Source: Ruminococcus flavefaciens AE3010 (GTDB lineage Bacteria > Bacillota > Clostridia > Oscillospirales > Ruminococcaceae). From it: a DNA stretch of 64,000 bases. Under the pieces are notes generated by a model. That model ran no database searches and had not been told where the DNA came from. It saw nothing but the letters and a program-made list of their open reading frames with translations. Numbering within the stretch: position 1 is the first letter of the stretch; the number at the start of each line of letters is the position of its first letter. The translations under genes were made by a program, and so were the position numbers. This document shows positions 54,459-62,730 of the stretch, piece by piece. Where the stretch lies: NCBI RefSeq assembly GCF_000526795.1, contig NZ_JAGT01000001.1:124001-188000 (forward strand). Direction: 5' to 3'.

Positions 54459-54929
54459 TCTTCTCAGCTGTACGGAAAGCCTGCTGAAAAATAATCTGGG
54501 GTGCGCATAAGTGCAGGCGGTAAAACAAAAATTAAACGTATCGTTACTGAAAATGAAGGAAAAAAGCTGCTTGTTATTGCAGACGGAGCTGCTTTCGGTC
54601 CCGAAATGGGCGAATTATACTTATATATGCAAAAACACCCAGAGGTAATCCTCTACCTACCTGAGTCTTTTGAATGGCTGATACTAAAATCAGGACTAAT
54701 CGATGGAAACAGAATTGCTGATCTCTTGAAACATACAGAGGACTTCCTTGAAAGCTCAGAGTATTTCAGCTGGGAACGCTATTATACAAAGCTTCTTGAC
54801 TCTGAGACAGAAGGCACGTATTTGCAGTATTCCAAGCTAAAGCTGAATGATGTTTATCTGAATCCTAATGAAAAAACAGCTATCATTAAAGCAGCTGATA
54901 TTATCAGTAAGATCATAAAAAACAATTGA
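54459..54929 (+). pseudogene. C-terminal remnant of a conserved clostridial protein
   Basis: The frame from 54501 encodes about 140 residues: KLLVIADGAAFGPEMGELYLYMQKHP, then LPESFEWLILKSGLI and YFSWERYYTKLLDSET. I recall this tail as the end of larger clostridial proteins of unknown function. Upstream, the bases between 54459 and 54500 contain a stop in each useful frame and no ribosome binding site. It is probably the surviving 3' end of a gene fused by deletion to the AbrB fragment. Expression from GTG 54501 cannot be excluded. Confidence 0.55.
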
Positions 54930-55537
54930 ATTTCCACCTCTCCATACTTAAATAGTAGATAAAGTAAAATGACAGCCAACTGTGAAATCATATCACAGTT
55001 GGCTATTTCAGTAATTATCGGGTTCTTATCTCAGATGAAGTTTGCTGAGCAGAAGTCCTTCAACACATTGGTACAGATCATCTTTTCCAGAAAGGAAATA
55101 TACGACCTTGCATTTAGGATTATCTACATTTTTTAAAAGTTGCTCGGTGAGAGCCTTTCGGTCGCAGTGTTTTTGTTCTTCATTAGTGAGCCATAATCCT
55201 TGTGAATTGGAGCTTCCCAGACCCAAGGAAAACATAGGTAGCAACGAAGAACAAGATCAAGCGAAGAAAAAGATATTCAAACGCGTTTTTTGGCCTAAGT
55301 GGTAATCGTCTTGTGTCATAATCATTTTTTGATTGTTTTATTATTCAGAACAGCTCAGAGTATATCTGTACTTATCCCGGCACACAGGCCGGGATAGCTG
55401 TTCTGATTTGTTATATACTTAAAGTTAATAAAGATTTGGCTTAAACTGAAACAGGTAGATTGACTGCTTTATCATGTAATATTATGATCAACACATTTGC
55501 ATTCTCTCGAGTAGTTCTATGTCCTTTTCCATGGAAA
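54930..55537. other. Decayed intergenic region
   Basis: About 600 bases. A short hairpin (CAACTGTGA...TCACAGTTG, near 54976-55004) lies at the left. A minus-strand frame at 55026-55244 (72 residues) without a ribosome binding site and a plus-strand tail ending KKKIFKRVFWPKW (to 55305) look like gene ends. Neither is convincing as a working gene. Confidence 0.4.
55346..55405. repeat. Three-way-junction inverted repeat
   Basis: Outer stem CAGAACAGC (55346-55354) with GCTGTTCTG (55397-55405) encloses two hairpins: CAGA/TCTG (55355-55368) and TATCCCGGC/GCCGGGATA (55373-55396). It could be an unusual terminator for the RCC1 gene or a structured RNA; no T run follows on either strand. Confidence 0.6.
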
Positions 55538-56827
55538 TCACGGTATATAGATCTTTGTAGGAACCGGAATGCGATAGTCATCACTTTCTATTCCAACACC
55601 GCCAAGACTGTTGTTACCCCACATATATAATTCACCGTTTTTTGTTAAAGCTCCACTATGTCCGTTTCCAAGACTTACGGCTTCAACATTATCCATTATT
55701 TTTATTGGAACACTCGATAGTGCTTCGTTTCCGGTCTCGCCGTTTCCAAGCTGACCGCTGCCATTTTCGCCCCACATATAAAGGTTGCCATCTTTGGTTA
55801 TTGCCGCACTGAACAGCATACCGAGACTGACATACTGAACATTATCCATGATTTTTACGGGTTCGGTTTGTATTTCATTCTCTCCGCTGTGTCCGTTTCC
55901 TACCTGTCCAAAATTATTACGTCCCCACATATAAAGGCTTCCATCTTCTGTGATAGCTGCACTGTGCTCTTCGCCAACACTGACATATTGAACATTGTCC
56001 ATGATCTTTACAGGTTCAGCTTCTATTTCAGATTCACCACTTTTTCCGTTGCCAAGCTGCCCGTTTCTGTTGCAGCCCCATGTATAAAGACTTCCGTCGT
56101 TTGTTATTGCTGCACTATGAAGAAATCCAAGACTTACACATCTGACATCATCCATTATCTTTACAGGCGTATCAGAGTATTCATAATATCCACTTTTTCC
56201 ATTGCCGAGCTCCCCCTTAGAGTTTTCACCCCACATATACAGAGAGTTGTCATTTTTAATTACAGCTGTATGGTATGTTCCAAGACTTACATATTTTACA
56301 TCATCCATGATCTTTTCAGGGACATCAGGACACATAAACAGTCCGCTTGGTCCGTCAGGAATAGGGTTGTGTTTTCCCCATATGTACAGGCTTCCGTCTT
56401 TGGTTATAGCAGCACTGTTCTCAAACCCAAAGCTTATTTTTTCCACATCATCCATTATTTTTATCGGACTATCAGCTATGGTATATTCTCCGTTTCCAAG
56501 CTGACGTTCAAAACCACATCCCCACACATAAAGACTGCCGTCTTCTTTTACAAATCCGGTATGACATCCGCCAAGACTTAATCTGTCAATATTATGAGAA
56601 TCGAACTCAGCTACATAAGCTGCTGCAGATACGGTCTCAGTTTTGGTTGAAACAGGAACAGAAGTCGTCTGTACGGTCGTATTTTCACTTGTTTGCTCTG
56701 CTGTAGTTGTTGTAGGAGCAGATGTGGTTTGTGATTCTTCAGTTTTTGGGGTTTTACTATCTGAACAGCTTGTCAAAGCAGCAATGATAATGCAAAGTAC
56801 TATGTTTATGATAAACAGCTTTTTCAT
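55538..56827 (-). CDS. RCC1-repeat lipoprotein
   Basis: A 429-residue lipoprotein: signal peptide with lipobox LTSC (Cys at about residue 21), a Thr/Ser/Glu linker (22-70) and seven or so RCC1-like blades. Each carries the pattern SLGxxHSAAITKDGSLYxWGxNxxGQLGNG with KIMDDV between. RCC1 repeats fold into a seven-bladed propeller that binds proteins; bacterial surface versions are uncharacterised. The repeats are very similar in sequence, suggesting recent duplication. No strong ribosome binding site other than AAAGGGAGAA before ATG. Confidence 0.9.
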   Translation of the reverse strand: MKKLFIINIVLCIIIAALTSCSDSKTPKTEESQTTSAPTTTTAEQTSENTTVQTTSVPVSTKTETVSAAAYVAEFDSHNIDRLSLGGCHTGFVKEDGSLYVWGCGFERQLGNGEYTIADSPIKIMDDVEKISFGFENSAAITKDGSLYIWGKHNPIPDGPSGLFMCPDVPEKIMDDVKYVSLGTYHTAVIKNDNSLYMWGENSKGELGNGKSGYYEYSDTPVKIMDDVRCVSLGFLHSAAITNDGSLYTWGCNRNGQLGNGKSGESEIEAEPVKIMDNVQYVSVGEEHSAAITEDGSLYMWGRNNFGQVGNGHSGENEIQTEPVKIMDNVQYVSLGMLFSAAITKDGNLYMWGENGSGQLGNGETGNEALSSVPIKIMDNVEAVSLGNGHSGALTKNGELYMWGNNSLGGVGIESDDYRIPVPTKIYIP

Positions 56828-57310
56828 TGATATATATTCTCCCTTTTGTGTTACGGCTCAGCTGAGTTTGGTTATTTGTCATTCTGATCCAGTTTGGCTT
56901 CCGAAGATGGTGTCTGCATATGAGCCTGGAATTCGCAATTCTGCCTCATATGGTGGCTCCATCATAGTTGAACTGATGATGATCTGCTTGCTTGTATGTG
57001 TGCGCGTGATCTGCACACCTGTCGAAATATTTGCTCGCTTTCATTGTAGGACGCTAGAATATGATCTCTTATGATGAAATCCTCAAGCATTAGCAAGCCC
57101 ACTTTGTTTTCAAATTTATACTTATTATACATCAGAAATCTTGAAAAAGCAATAGATTATCCGTGTATACGTCCACCTATGCAGGAAGACAGTGCTTCGA
57201 TAAGAGGAGATATTTCTATTATTTCACTTTTGGAAAAATATATTATTATTTTGGCATACTGACGAAACAAACTGTGTTTTAACTTATGGATTAGGAGGTA
57301 AATAGCTTTT
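56828..57310. other. Intergenic region without gene
   Basis: About 480 bases with no credible coding frame on either strand. It contains the upstream region of the RCC1 gene and TTAGGAGGT for the next gene (57291-57299). Confidence 0.5.
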
Positions 57311-57802
57311 ATGAAAAAGAAAAGGCGAGATGTTATTGTTAGTAGGTTCGAGACCTATGGAGACGACTTCCGATTCGACGATAATAAAAGTATATGCAAT
57401 ATTGCTGTCAATACCAAGGACAAAACTATCAACTTTGTTCATGAATCGGGTGATATTCCAACATTATATGTGATCCTAGCTGCTATGAGTGTAAACAGGA
57501 ATTGGCTTCGCATAGTTGATAATCTTGAATGTCCAACTGATATTAACAGATTCTTCATGCTCACCCGTTTGATAAGCTTTGATGCGGTAGATTACTATCT
57601 CTGCCATGATGGCGAGGACGGGATGCCAGTGATTGATAAGTGCCTGATCAAGTGCGGCGATGGTGGAGGAATTAGTTCTTGTATATTAACCGTGATTGAT
57701 TACCTAATGCTTGTAGAATATGACTCACGCTTCGGCTTTACCACGCCTAAAAGCAGACTAAAAGAGCTACGGCATGACTACGACTTTAGATACATTAAAT
57801 AG
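57311..57802 (+). CDS. Unknown 163-residue protein
   Basis: Not recognised. A basic start (MKKKRRDVIVSRF) is followed by a mixed alpha/beta protein with no signal peptide or clear motif; CHDGEDGMPVIDKCLIKCGD around residues 98-117 carries three Cys. GGAGG lies 12 bases before ATG, slightly long. A strong terminator follows, which supports a real gene. Confidence 0.65.
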   Translation: MKKKRRDVIVSRFETYGDDFRFDDNKSICNIAVNTKDKTINFVHESGDIPTLYVILAAMSVNRNWLRIVDNLECPTDINRFFMLTRLISFDAVDYYLCHDGEDGMPVIDKCLIKCGDGGGISSCILTVIDYLMLVEYDSRFGFTTPKSRLKELRHDYDFRYIK

Positions 57803-57806
57803 AAAA

Positions 57807-57832
57807 GCAGGGGCCAGTAGCCCCTGCGAATT
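57807..57832. terminator. Terminator between convergent genes
   Basis: GCAGGGGC and GCCCCTGC form an 8-base GC-rich stem over CAGTA. Confidence 0.8.
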
Positions 57833-57844
57833 CTTAAGTGTATT

Positions 57845-58972
57845 TTATCTGTTAATACATTCAAGTTCATATCCTACATATTTGCTAAAGTTTAAACCTA
57901 TAGGAGATACTACACATCCATTACCATCATATATTGTATTCCCATGATAATTAACGCAGTACCCATCATTATCAAGTTCTAATACACTTCCTAGTTCAAT
58001 ATTGAAAGGTATTTTGAAACCCGCACCTGAGTCAACCTTAAAATCATGAGCATTATCTTCTCCAGTAATTAAAGGACCAGATAAGGACCAATCAATTCCA
58101 AATGAAATAGGCTTCATAACCTTATATGCTGCTGTCCAATTCTTCTTATTTGTGGTTGTATTAGTAGGAGTTGGTGTTGGCGTTGGTGTTGGACAAGGTG
58201 TAGGAGCTGCTGTAGTAGTAGGTTTCGAAGTTGGTTTCTTGGTAGTTGTAGTAGGTTTCGAAGTTGGCTTCTTGGTAGTTGTAGTAGTAGGTTTCGAAGT
58301 TGGCTTCTTGGTAGTTGTAGTAGTAGGTTTCGAAGTTGGCTTCTTTGTAGTTGTAGTAGTAGGTTTCGAAGTTGGCTTCTTTGTAGTTGTAGTGGTTGGC
58401 GTTGAGGCTTTTTTCGCAAGTTCTATAGCTTCTGCCTCTGAGATACGCTGTATGTAATTAAGAGCTACCCACTGTCCATTACCTGCATTAGAAACCTTAC
58501 CCCATCCGTTTTTTTCTTCAAGAATAGCTACAGGAGTGTTTTTAGGTATGCTATAGAGAAGCGTATAACTTGTACCTGGTCCACTTCTGACATTAAGTCC
58601 GCTATTTGCGGTTACTTTTCCATTATATGGTTGAAAGATACGCTGTATATAATTTAGCGATACCCATTGACCACCGCCCGCAGTTGATACTTTACCCCAG
58701 CCATTCTTTTCTTCAAGAATAGCTACTGTGGTATTTTTAGGAACACTATAAAGAATCTTATAGTTAGTACCGGGACCGCTTCTAACATTTAGATTGTCAT
58801 TTTTAGTAACGACTATGCCGTTATACGGTTGGAATGCAGCACTTGCCTTTAATTCATTTATAATAGTAATTTTTGATGCTACCTGATTATTTGATGATGG
58901 AGCCATCACACAGGTTGAAAGAGTAATAGCGGCAAGTACTGCACAAATAGTTCTTTTTGATTTGTTTGTCAT
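57845..58972 (-). CDS. Secreted SH3-domain protein with Thr/Lys/Pro tandem repeats
   Basis: A 375-residue protein: signal peptide (1-45), two bacterial SH3 domains (about 49-112 and 113-177; each has LNVRSGPGTxYxxLYSxPKNT and EEKNGWGKV), a linker of five near-identical 11-12-residue TTTTTKKPTSKP repeats (about 192-250), a Pro/Thr run, and a C-terminal domain of about 100 residues I do not recognise. Such SH3 domains bind peptidoglycan. The C-terminal domain may be an effector or binding module. Confidence 0.88.
   Translation of the reverse strand: MTNKSKRTICAVLAAITLSTCVMAPSSNNQVASKITIINELKASAAFQPYNGIVVTKNDNLNVRSGPGTNYKILYSVPKNTTVAILEEKNGWGKVSTAGGGQWVSLNYIQRIFQPYNGKVTANSGLNVRSGPGTSYTLLYSIPKNTPVAILEEKNGWGKVSNAGNGQWVALNYIQRISEAEAIELAKKASTPTTTTTKKPTSKPTTTTTKKPTSKPTTTTTKKPTSKPTTTTTKKPTSKPTTTTKKPTSKPTTTAAPTPCPTPTPTPTPTNTTTNKKNWTAAYKVMKPISFGIDWSLSGPLITGEDNAHDFKVDSGAGFKIPFNIELGSVLELDNDGYCVNYHGNTIYDGNGCVVSPIGLNFSKYVGYELECINR
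58217..58400. repeat. Tandem 36-base repeats in SH3 protein gene
   Basis: Five consecutive units of GTAGGTTTCGAAGTTGGCTT plus a GTAGTTGTAGTA-type end, 33 or 36 bases each, differing at only a few positions. The length is always a multiple of three, so copy-number change would keep the reading frame. Confidence 0.9.
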
Positions 58973-59119
58973 TCAGATCATTCCTTTTTGTAATATTTAA
59001 GGCGGATTATACAGCCTTATATGACAATAATACACTAAGGAACAATTACTGTCAAGGCAAAAATTGCTTATATGCCATAAGATATGATACTTACTATAAT
59101 AATGGTATGTTTTTTTAGT

Positions 59120-59189
59120 GTCTCCCCAGTATGGGGAGACCGGCTGTTTGTATGGGATATGAGCTGCCATTAATGGCGGCTCTTCTTTT
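59120..59189 (+). terminator. Two strong hairpins before macro-domain gene
   Basis: GTCTCCCC/GGGGAGAC (59120-59140) and GAGCTGCCATTAATGGCGGCTC (59161-59182), the latter followed by TTCTTTT. They lie in an otherwise gene-free stretch of about 320 bases (58973-59291), which also holds the promoter region of the SH3 gene on the minus strand. Confidence 0.7.
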
Positions 59190-59291
59190 GTATGTTTGTC
59201 AAAACAAAATATTTACATTTTTGCATAGAAATCAGCTACTGATATATGGTATAATTCAATTAACGATTACAAAACAGGAAGGAGCGATAAT

Positions 59292-60017
59292 ATGCCATTT
59301 AAGATAATCAGGAACGATATCACCAAGGTAGAGGCTGAGGTTATTGTCAACACTGCAAATCCCGAACCTGTTATCGGTGATGGAACAGACTCTGCTATCT
59401 ACCAGGCTGCTGGTAAGGAACTACTGCTTGCTGAACGCATGAAAATTGGCAGTATCGCTCCGGGGCAAGCCGCTATTACCCCTGCCTTTGAGCTTTCTGC
59501 GAAGTACATAATACACACGGTCGGACCTGCATGGATCGACGGGAACCACGGTGAATACGATACTCTGTGTTCATGTTATTCCAACTCTCTGTCTATAGCG
59601 GAGCAGGTTAAGGCTGAAAGTATTGCTTTTCCTCTTATTGCTACTGGAGTATATGGCTTCCCGAAGGATGAAGCTCTTGATATAGTCCTTTCAGTAATCG
59701 GTAAGTTCCTGCTTACACATGATATGAACATAATACTTGTGGTGTTTGATAAGGAGTCATTTCAGATATCTGAACAGTTGATGGGAGAAATCGACCAATA
59801 TATCGATGAATTCGGTATTGATCAGATATATACTGGCGAATACACGGAACGTACCGATATGTATCGTCGTAGAAGGTTGCAGGAGCAGGCTGAGTGTGAA
59901 GTAGATGAAGAAGTATTATCAGCCGCATATGCACCGATAATTGTTGAGAATAATGACAGTAGTCTTGAAGATATTCTTGACAATACAGGCGAAACATTCC
60001 AAACAGTATCAGCATAA
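59292..60017 (+). CDS. Macro-domain protein lacking usual C-terminal HTH
   Basis: A 241-residue protein. Residues 1-165 form a macro domain (DITKVEAEVIVNTANPEP, the AIYQAAG segment, and IAFPLIATGVYGFPKDEAL), which binds ADP-ribose or removes it. In many clostridial relatives this is followed by a DETFSxxLLxLID...DRKLFSKIR helix-turn-helix. Here the protein reaches DNTGETFQ and ends four residues later, so the HTH is lost, probably by deletion. TGGTATAAT (59247-59255) is an extended -10; CAGGAAGGAG precedes ATG. Confidence 0.85.
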   Translation: MPFKIIRNDITKVEAEVIVNTANPEPVIGDGTDSAIYQAAGKELLLAERMKIGSIAPGQAAITPAFELSAKYIIHTVGPAWIDGNHGEYDTLCSCYSNSLSIAEQVKAESIAFPLIATGVYGFPKDEALDIVLSVIGKFLLTHDMNIILVVFDKESFQISEQLMGEIDQYIDEFGIDQIYTGEYTERTDMYRRRRLQEQAECEVDEEVLSAAYAPIIVENNDSSLEDILDNTGETFQTVSA

Positions 60018-60428
60018 TCGTACCTGTGATAAGTGTGTTCTTTTCATTCTTTTTCATAATTCCGTGTTCCTTTCAGATGATTTCCTTTCGGCTAATCTCA
60101 TGGTAACACGGGGACTGAAAAAAGTAAAGAACCGTACGGTCACACCCATGACACGAATCGTAACATATGCGATATTTCGCCATTTGCAGCACATCTGCCG
60201 CCACGACTTTTTTATGACTTGAGCCTGATTATATTATAACCGAAAGGTGAAATTCCGTCAACCCATAGTCTTGACCAAGCCATGCAGATTCTTATCATAA
60301 CGGTCATTCTGTGATCTTTTGTGCCTTATGGTAGTTTACTTCGTCAATGATTTTCTGCTGTTCCATAGCATACCTCCCTTAAAATCAATGTGACATTTCT
60401 GTCAAAAAAAATGAAACCTGTGTGAAAA
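60018..60428. other. Decayed region between macro-domain and hsp20 genes
   Basis: A minus-strand ATG at 60057 with GAAAGGAA upstream starts MKKNEKNTLITGT and then runs into the macro-domain gene, as if only the first residues of a gene survive. Apart from the small frame at 60304-60366, nothing else looks functional. Confidence 0.4.
60304..60366 (-). CDS. Short truncated frame resembling SHOCT-type proteins
   Basis: GGGAGG and ATG start a 20-residue frame (IIDEVNYHKAQKITE at its end) before a stop. The sequence resembles the start of small mobile-element proteins continuing xxLxxKGLISxxEFxKI. The expected continuation is absent, so this is probably a remnant rather than a working gene. Confidence 0.35.
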   Translation of the reverse strand: MEQQKIIDEVNYHKAQKITE

Positions 60429-60455
60429 TTAGCACTCTCCCCTTGACAGTGCTAA
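60429..60455 (+). promoter_or_regulatory. CIRCE operator (HrcA site)
   Basis: TTAGCACTC, 9 bases, CAGTGCTAA: one mismatch from the CIRCE consensus (TTAGCACTC-N9-GAGTGCTAA). It overlaps the -35 element of the hsp20 promoter, so the HrcA repressor would block initiation until heat shock. Confidence 0.92.
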
Positions 60456-60471
60456 TTCGGAGTGCTATAAT
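60443..60471 (+). promoter_or_regulatory. Promoter of hsp20
   Basis: TTGACA (60443-60448), 17 bases, TATAAT (60466-60471), embedded in the CIRCE operator. Confidence 0.93.
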
Positions 60472-60582
60472 ATAATCAGAACAAAGGAACAGAGAAGCAC
60501 CAAAGGATCCGGGTGCTGAACCCTCCGTCCCCTTGCTCGAAGCAATGGAAACAATGTGACGAGTAAAAAGGAGGACTGACCT

Positions 60583-61026
60583 ATGTTGTATCCTAGCATT
60601 TTCGGTGAAAACTTATTCGATGATTTCTTCAGATTCCCTGACTTCGGCAGAGACGTGGAGAAGAAGCTGTACGGCAAGCACGCTGCGCAGGTTATGAAGA
60701 CGGATGTCCATGAGCATGACGACCACTATGAGATCGTTATCGATTTGCCGGGCTTCAAGAAAGACCAGATTAATCTTGAGCTTCAGAACGGTTATCTGAC
60801 TGTCAGTGCCGCAAAGGGTCTTGACAAGGACGAAAAGACTGAGAAGGGCAAGCTGATCCGTCAGGAGCGTTACGCCGGTGCAATGCAGAGAAGCTTCTAT
60901 ATCGGTGATACTGTTACCGAAGCCGATGTGAAGGCAAAGTTTGAGGACGGTGTTCTGAACATCTGCGTTCCGAAGGCAGAGCCTAAGAAGCTGGAGAATC
61001 ACAAGTATATTGCAATTGAGGGATAA
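60583..61026 (+). CDS. Hsp20/alpha-crystallin small heat shock protein
   Basis: A 147-residue holdase chaperone. The alpha-crystallin domain (about residues 38-135) has DVHEHDDHYEIVIDLPGFKKDQINLEL, RQERYAGAMQRSFYI and the closing GVLNICVPKAEP; a C-terminal anchoring motif of I-x-I type is weak. It prevents aggregation of unfolded proteins. It has its own HrcA-controlled promoter and terminator. AAGGAGGA precedes ATG. The surrounding DNA is decayed mobile sequence, but this gene is intact. Confidence 0.95.
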   Translation: MLYPSIFGENLFDDFFRFPDFGRDVEKKLYGKHAAQVMKTDVHEHDDHYEIVIDLPGFKKDQINLELQNGYLTVSAAKGLDKDEKTEKGKLIRQERYAGAMQRSFYIGDTVTEADVKAKFEDGVLNICVPKAEPKKLENHKYIAIEG

Positions 61027-61055
61027 TACCTCGCTAAGATATGATTCTGAAATAA

Positions 61056-61100
61056 TGCTCCCCGGAGCTGTTCGTTTTGAGCAGTTCCGGGGAGTTTTTG
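61056..61100 (+). terminator. Terminator after hsp20
   Basis: CTCCCCGGAGCTG pairs with CAGTTCCGGGGAG, followed by TTTTTG. Confidence 0.88.
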
Positions 61101-61128
61101 TGCCTGATGGCTATGTGGGCGTAACACA

Positions 61129-61157
61129 TTGACTTTTTCAGGAATGGGATGTATAAT
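61129..61157 (+). promoter_or_regulatory. Promoter of membrane protein gene
   Basis: TTGACT (61129-61134), 17 bases, TATAAT (61152-61157), 50 bases before the start codon. Confidence 0.85.
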
Positions 61158-61207
61158 ATAAGCAGGAGACAATCAAAGTAATATATGAATGGAAAGGGAT
61201 AAGATAG

Positions 61208-61975
61208 ATGTTGAAAAACTTGTTTAAGGATCGTGAGAACACCGAAAATATCATTGTAAAAGCTCCAAATAAGGCGCTTTTAGAGTCCATATATCAGTAC
61301 AACGACAAGATCGACAGTTTCGAGAAAAACATCAAAAGAGCAGCGCTTCTCTTTGTCATCATCATGGCAGTGATATGGATCGGCGGGGATATTGCCGGAA
61401 TGAACTCAAATCTTGTGCTGATGTTTGGACTGCTGACTATTTTCGGGTATCCGCTGATATTGGTGTTTGGTGCTATATGGGTGAGCAGACCATCACTGAA
61501 AAGGAAATCTGAGGAAATGGCGATGCTGGCAGGCAGTGATATGGATGTGCCTGATGATGCAGTTGAAATTGAAATGCTATTTCCACAGAAAGTTTCGGAT
61601 GACTTTTCGCAAAAGAAGAATCTGCTTTTTGATAACAGCCTGCACCTTGTCTACGCAGACGCTGAAGCATTCTATTTTGTGGATGTGACCGGAACTGCAA
61701 AAATTCCTTATTCGTTGATTGAACCGTGGGTAGATTCCGAGAACAATGCTAGGATCCGGCATTGGATCCAGAACAGCAAGCCATCTGCTTATGCGAAAGA
61801 GGGTGTAAAAAAGAAAGGAAGACTGATCTCGCTGATACCTTTTGTGGGGAGTTTTATCCCGGATCATTATTTGATTCCATATAAATATACGGTTCTTCAC
61901 ACAAGCAGCGATGATTACCTGGTTTGTATCCCAAGATATGAAATGGAGAAAATTCAAAGTCTATCATCTTTATAA
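61208..61975 (+). CDS. Membrane protein of unknown function
   Basis: A 255-residue protein with two adjacent membrane helices (about residues 44-64, AALLFVIIMAVIWIGGDIAG, and 70-92) and a C-terminal cytoplasmic domain of about 160 residues with a beta-rich pleckstrin-like look (DNSLHLVYADAEAFYFVDV, then TAKIPYSLIEPW). Not recognised. It has its own promoter and terminator. AAAGGGA precedes ATG. Confidence 0.75.
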   Translation: MLKNLFKDRENTENIIVKAPNKALLESIYQYNDKIDSFEKNIKRAALLFVIIMAVIWIGGDIAGMNSNLVLMFGLLTIFGYPLILVFGAIWVSRPSLKRKSEEMAMLAGSDMDVPDDAVEIEMLFPQKVSDDFSQKKNLLFDNSLHLVYADAEAFYFVDVTGTAKIPYSLIEPWVDSENNARIRHWIQNSKPSAYAKEGVKKKGRLISLIPFVGSFIPDHYLIPYKYTVLHTSSDDYLVCIPRYEMEKIQSLSSL

Positions 61976-61992
61976 ATAGCATTACAATATGT

Positions 61993-62022
61993 ACAGGGGC
62001 TGGAAAACCTGCCCTGTTTTTT
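61993..62022 (+). terminator. Terminator after membrane protein gene
   Basis: ACAGGGGC pairs with GCCCTGT over a 10-base loop, followed by five T residues. Confidence 0.85.
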
Positions 62023-62230
62023 ATAACTTTTTCAACGTTCCCTTATAGCTGTCTTTGCCGATCTGTACAGTCACGGTAACATTGGATTCCTGCACATCGT
62101 GGGCAAGTGTGGGAGTCGGTTCAGTCTTACTGAATCCATTCAGCCCCTTACCCTTGATAATGGTCGGGAAATCCTTGTAGCAGATATCCATATCCACATT
62201 GCCGTTAAAGCGTATTTTCTGTCTGCATAT
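62021..62230 (-). pseudogene. C-terminal remnant of a mobile-element protein
   Basis: An open minus-strand frame of about 69 residues without a start codon: RFNGNVDMDICYKDFPTIIK, then TPTLAHDVQESNVTVTVQIG and the end KGTLKKL. The style matches the tails of large proteins in conjugative elements, but I cannot name the family. The 5' part is missing; a stop lies directly upstream. Confidence 0.5.
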
Positions 62231-62320
62231 TCACACACTCAACGATATTACAACTCGCAATGAAAATCTGCGACTTCGTTTTCTTCGATATTACGTTGTT
62301 TTGAAACCTGTCCGCATTTT
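62219..62320. repeat. Spaced TTCACACACT repeats
   Basis: GTCTGCATATTCACACACT (62221-62239 region) and GTCCGCATTTTCACACACT (about 62302-62320) are near-identical 19-base direct repeats about 80 bases apart; a weaker TTACACACC follows near 62347. They may be recombinase or replication-protein sites of a former element. Confidence 0.5.
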
Positions 62321-62730
62321 CACACACTGAAAAAAGGACAATCGCAGAATTACACACCAACCAACCGAGTGCGTAAAAATGCGGAAATATCGTGTATCTC
62401 ATGGCACTTTTCCAATTTGCCTGATATGTTCCCATTTACACGAAAACTGGGCTGTTTTGAGTGCTTTTTGAATGACGTATATTCCGTAAAACCGCGTAAA
62501 ATCGCGGCTTTATCAATTGTTTCTTGTCAGCAGAACCACGCACTCAACGTGCAGAGTATTTGGAAACATGTCTATATTCTTATCATATCAGATGTCTAAA
62601 CTCTTGTCAATAAAAAAGTGCCTTAATACAAAGGGGCATTATAATATTTCAATAGCCCTTGGGCTATTGGTATATTATAACAGCGATACTCATATCACAG
62701 TTACAGGCGCTTTTTTGTTTGGTTTAATTA
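62240..62730. other. Gene-free region before ptsI
   Basis: About 490 bases without a credible gene. It holds the repeats and the 42-base palindrome listed separately and marks the right edge of the accessory region. Confidence 0.5.
62639..62680. repeat. 42-base palindrome near ptsI end
   Basis: CAATAGCCC (62650-62658) and GGGCTATTG (62661-62669) form a perfect stem with a 2-base centre, extended outward by TTATAATATTT and GTATATTATAA with two mismatches. It lies about 50 bases beyond the 3' end of ptsI and may be a terminator-like or transposon-derived palindrome. Confidence 0.7.

Noticed and set aside
58217..58400. Regularly spaced repeats suggesting a CRISPR array
   Set aside because: The units are contiguous without unique spacers and translate in frame to a Thr/Lys/Pro repeat of a secreted protein.
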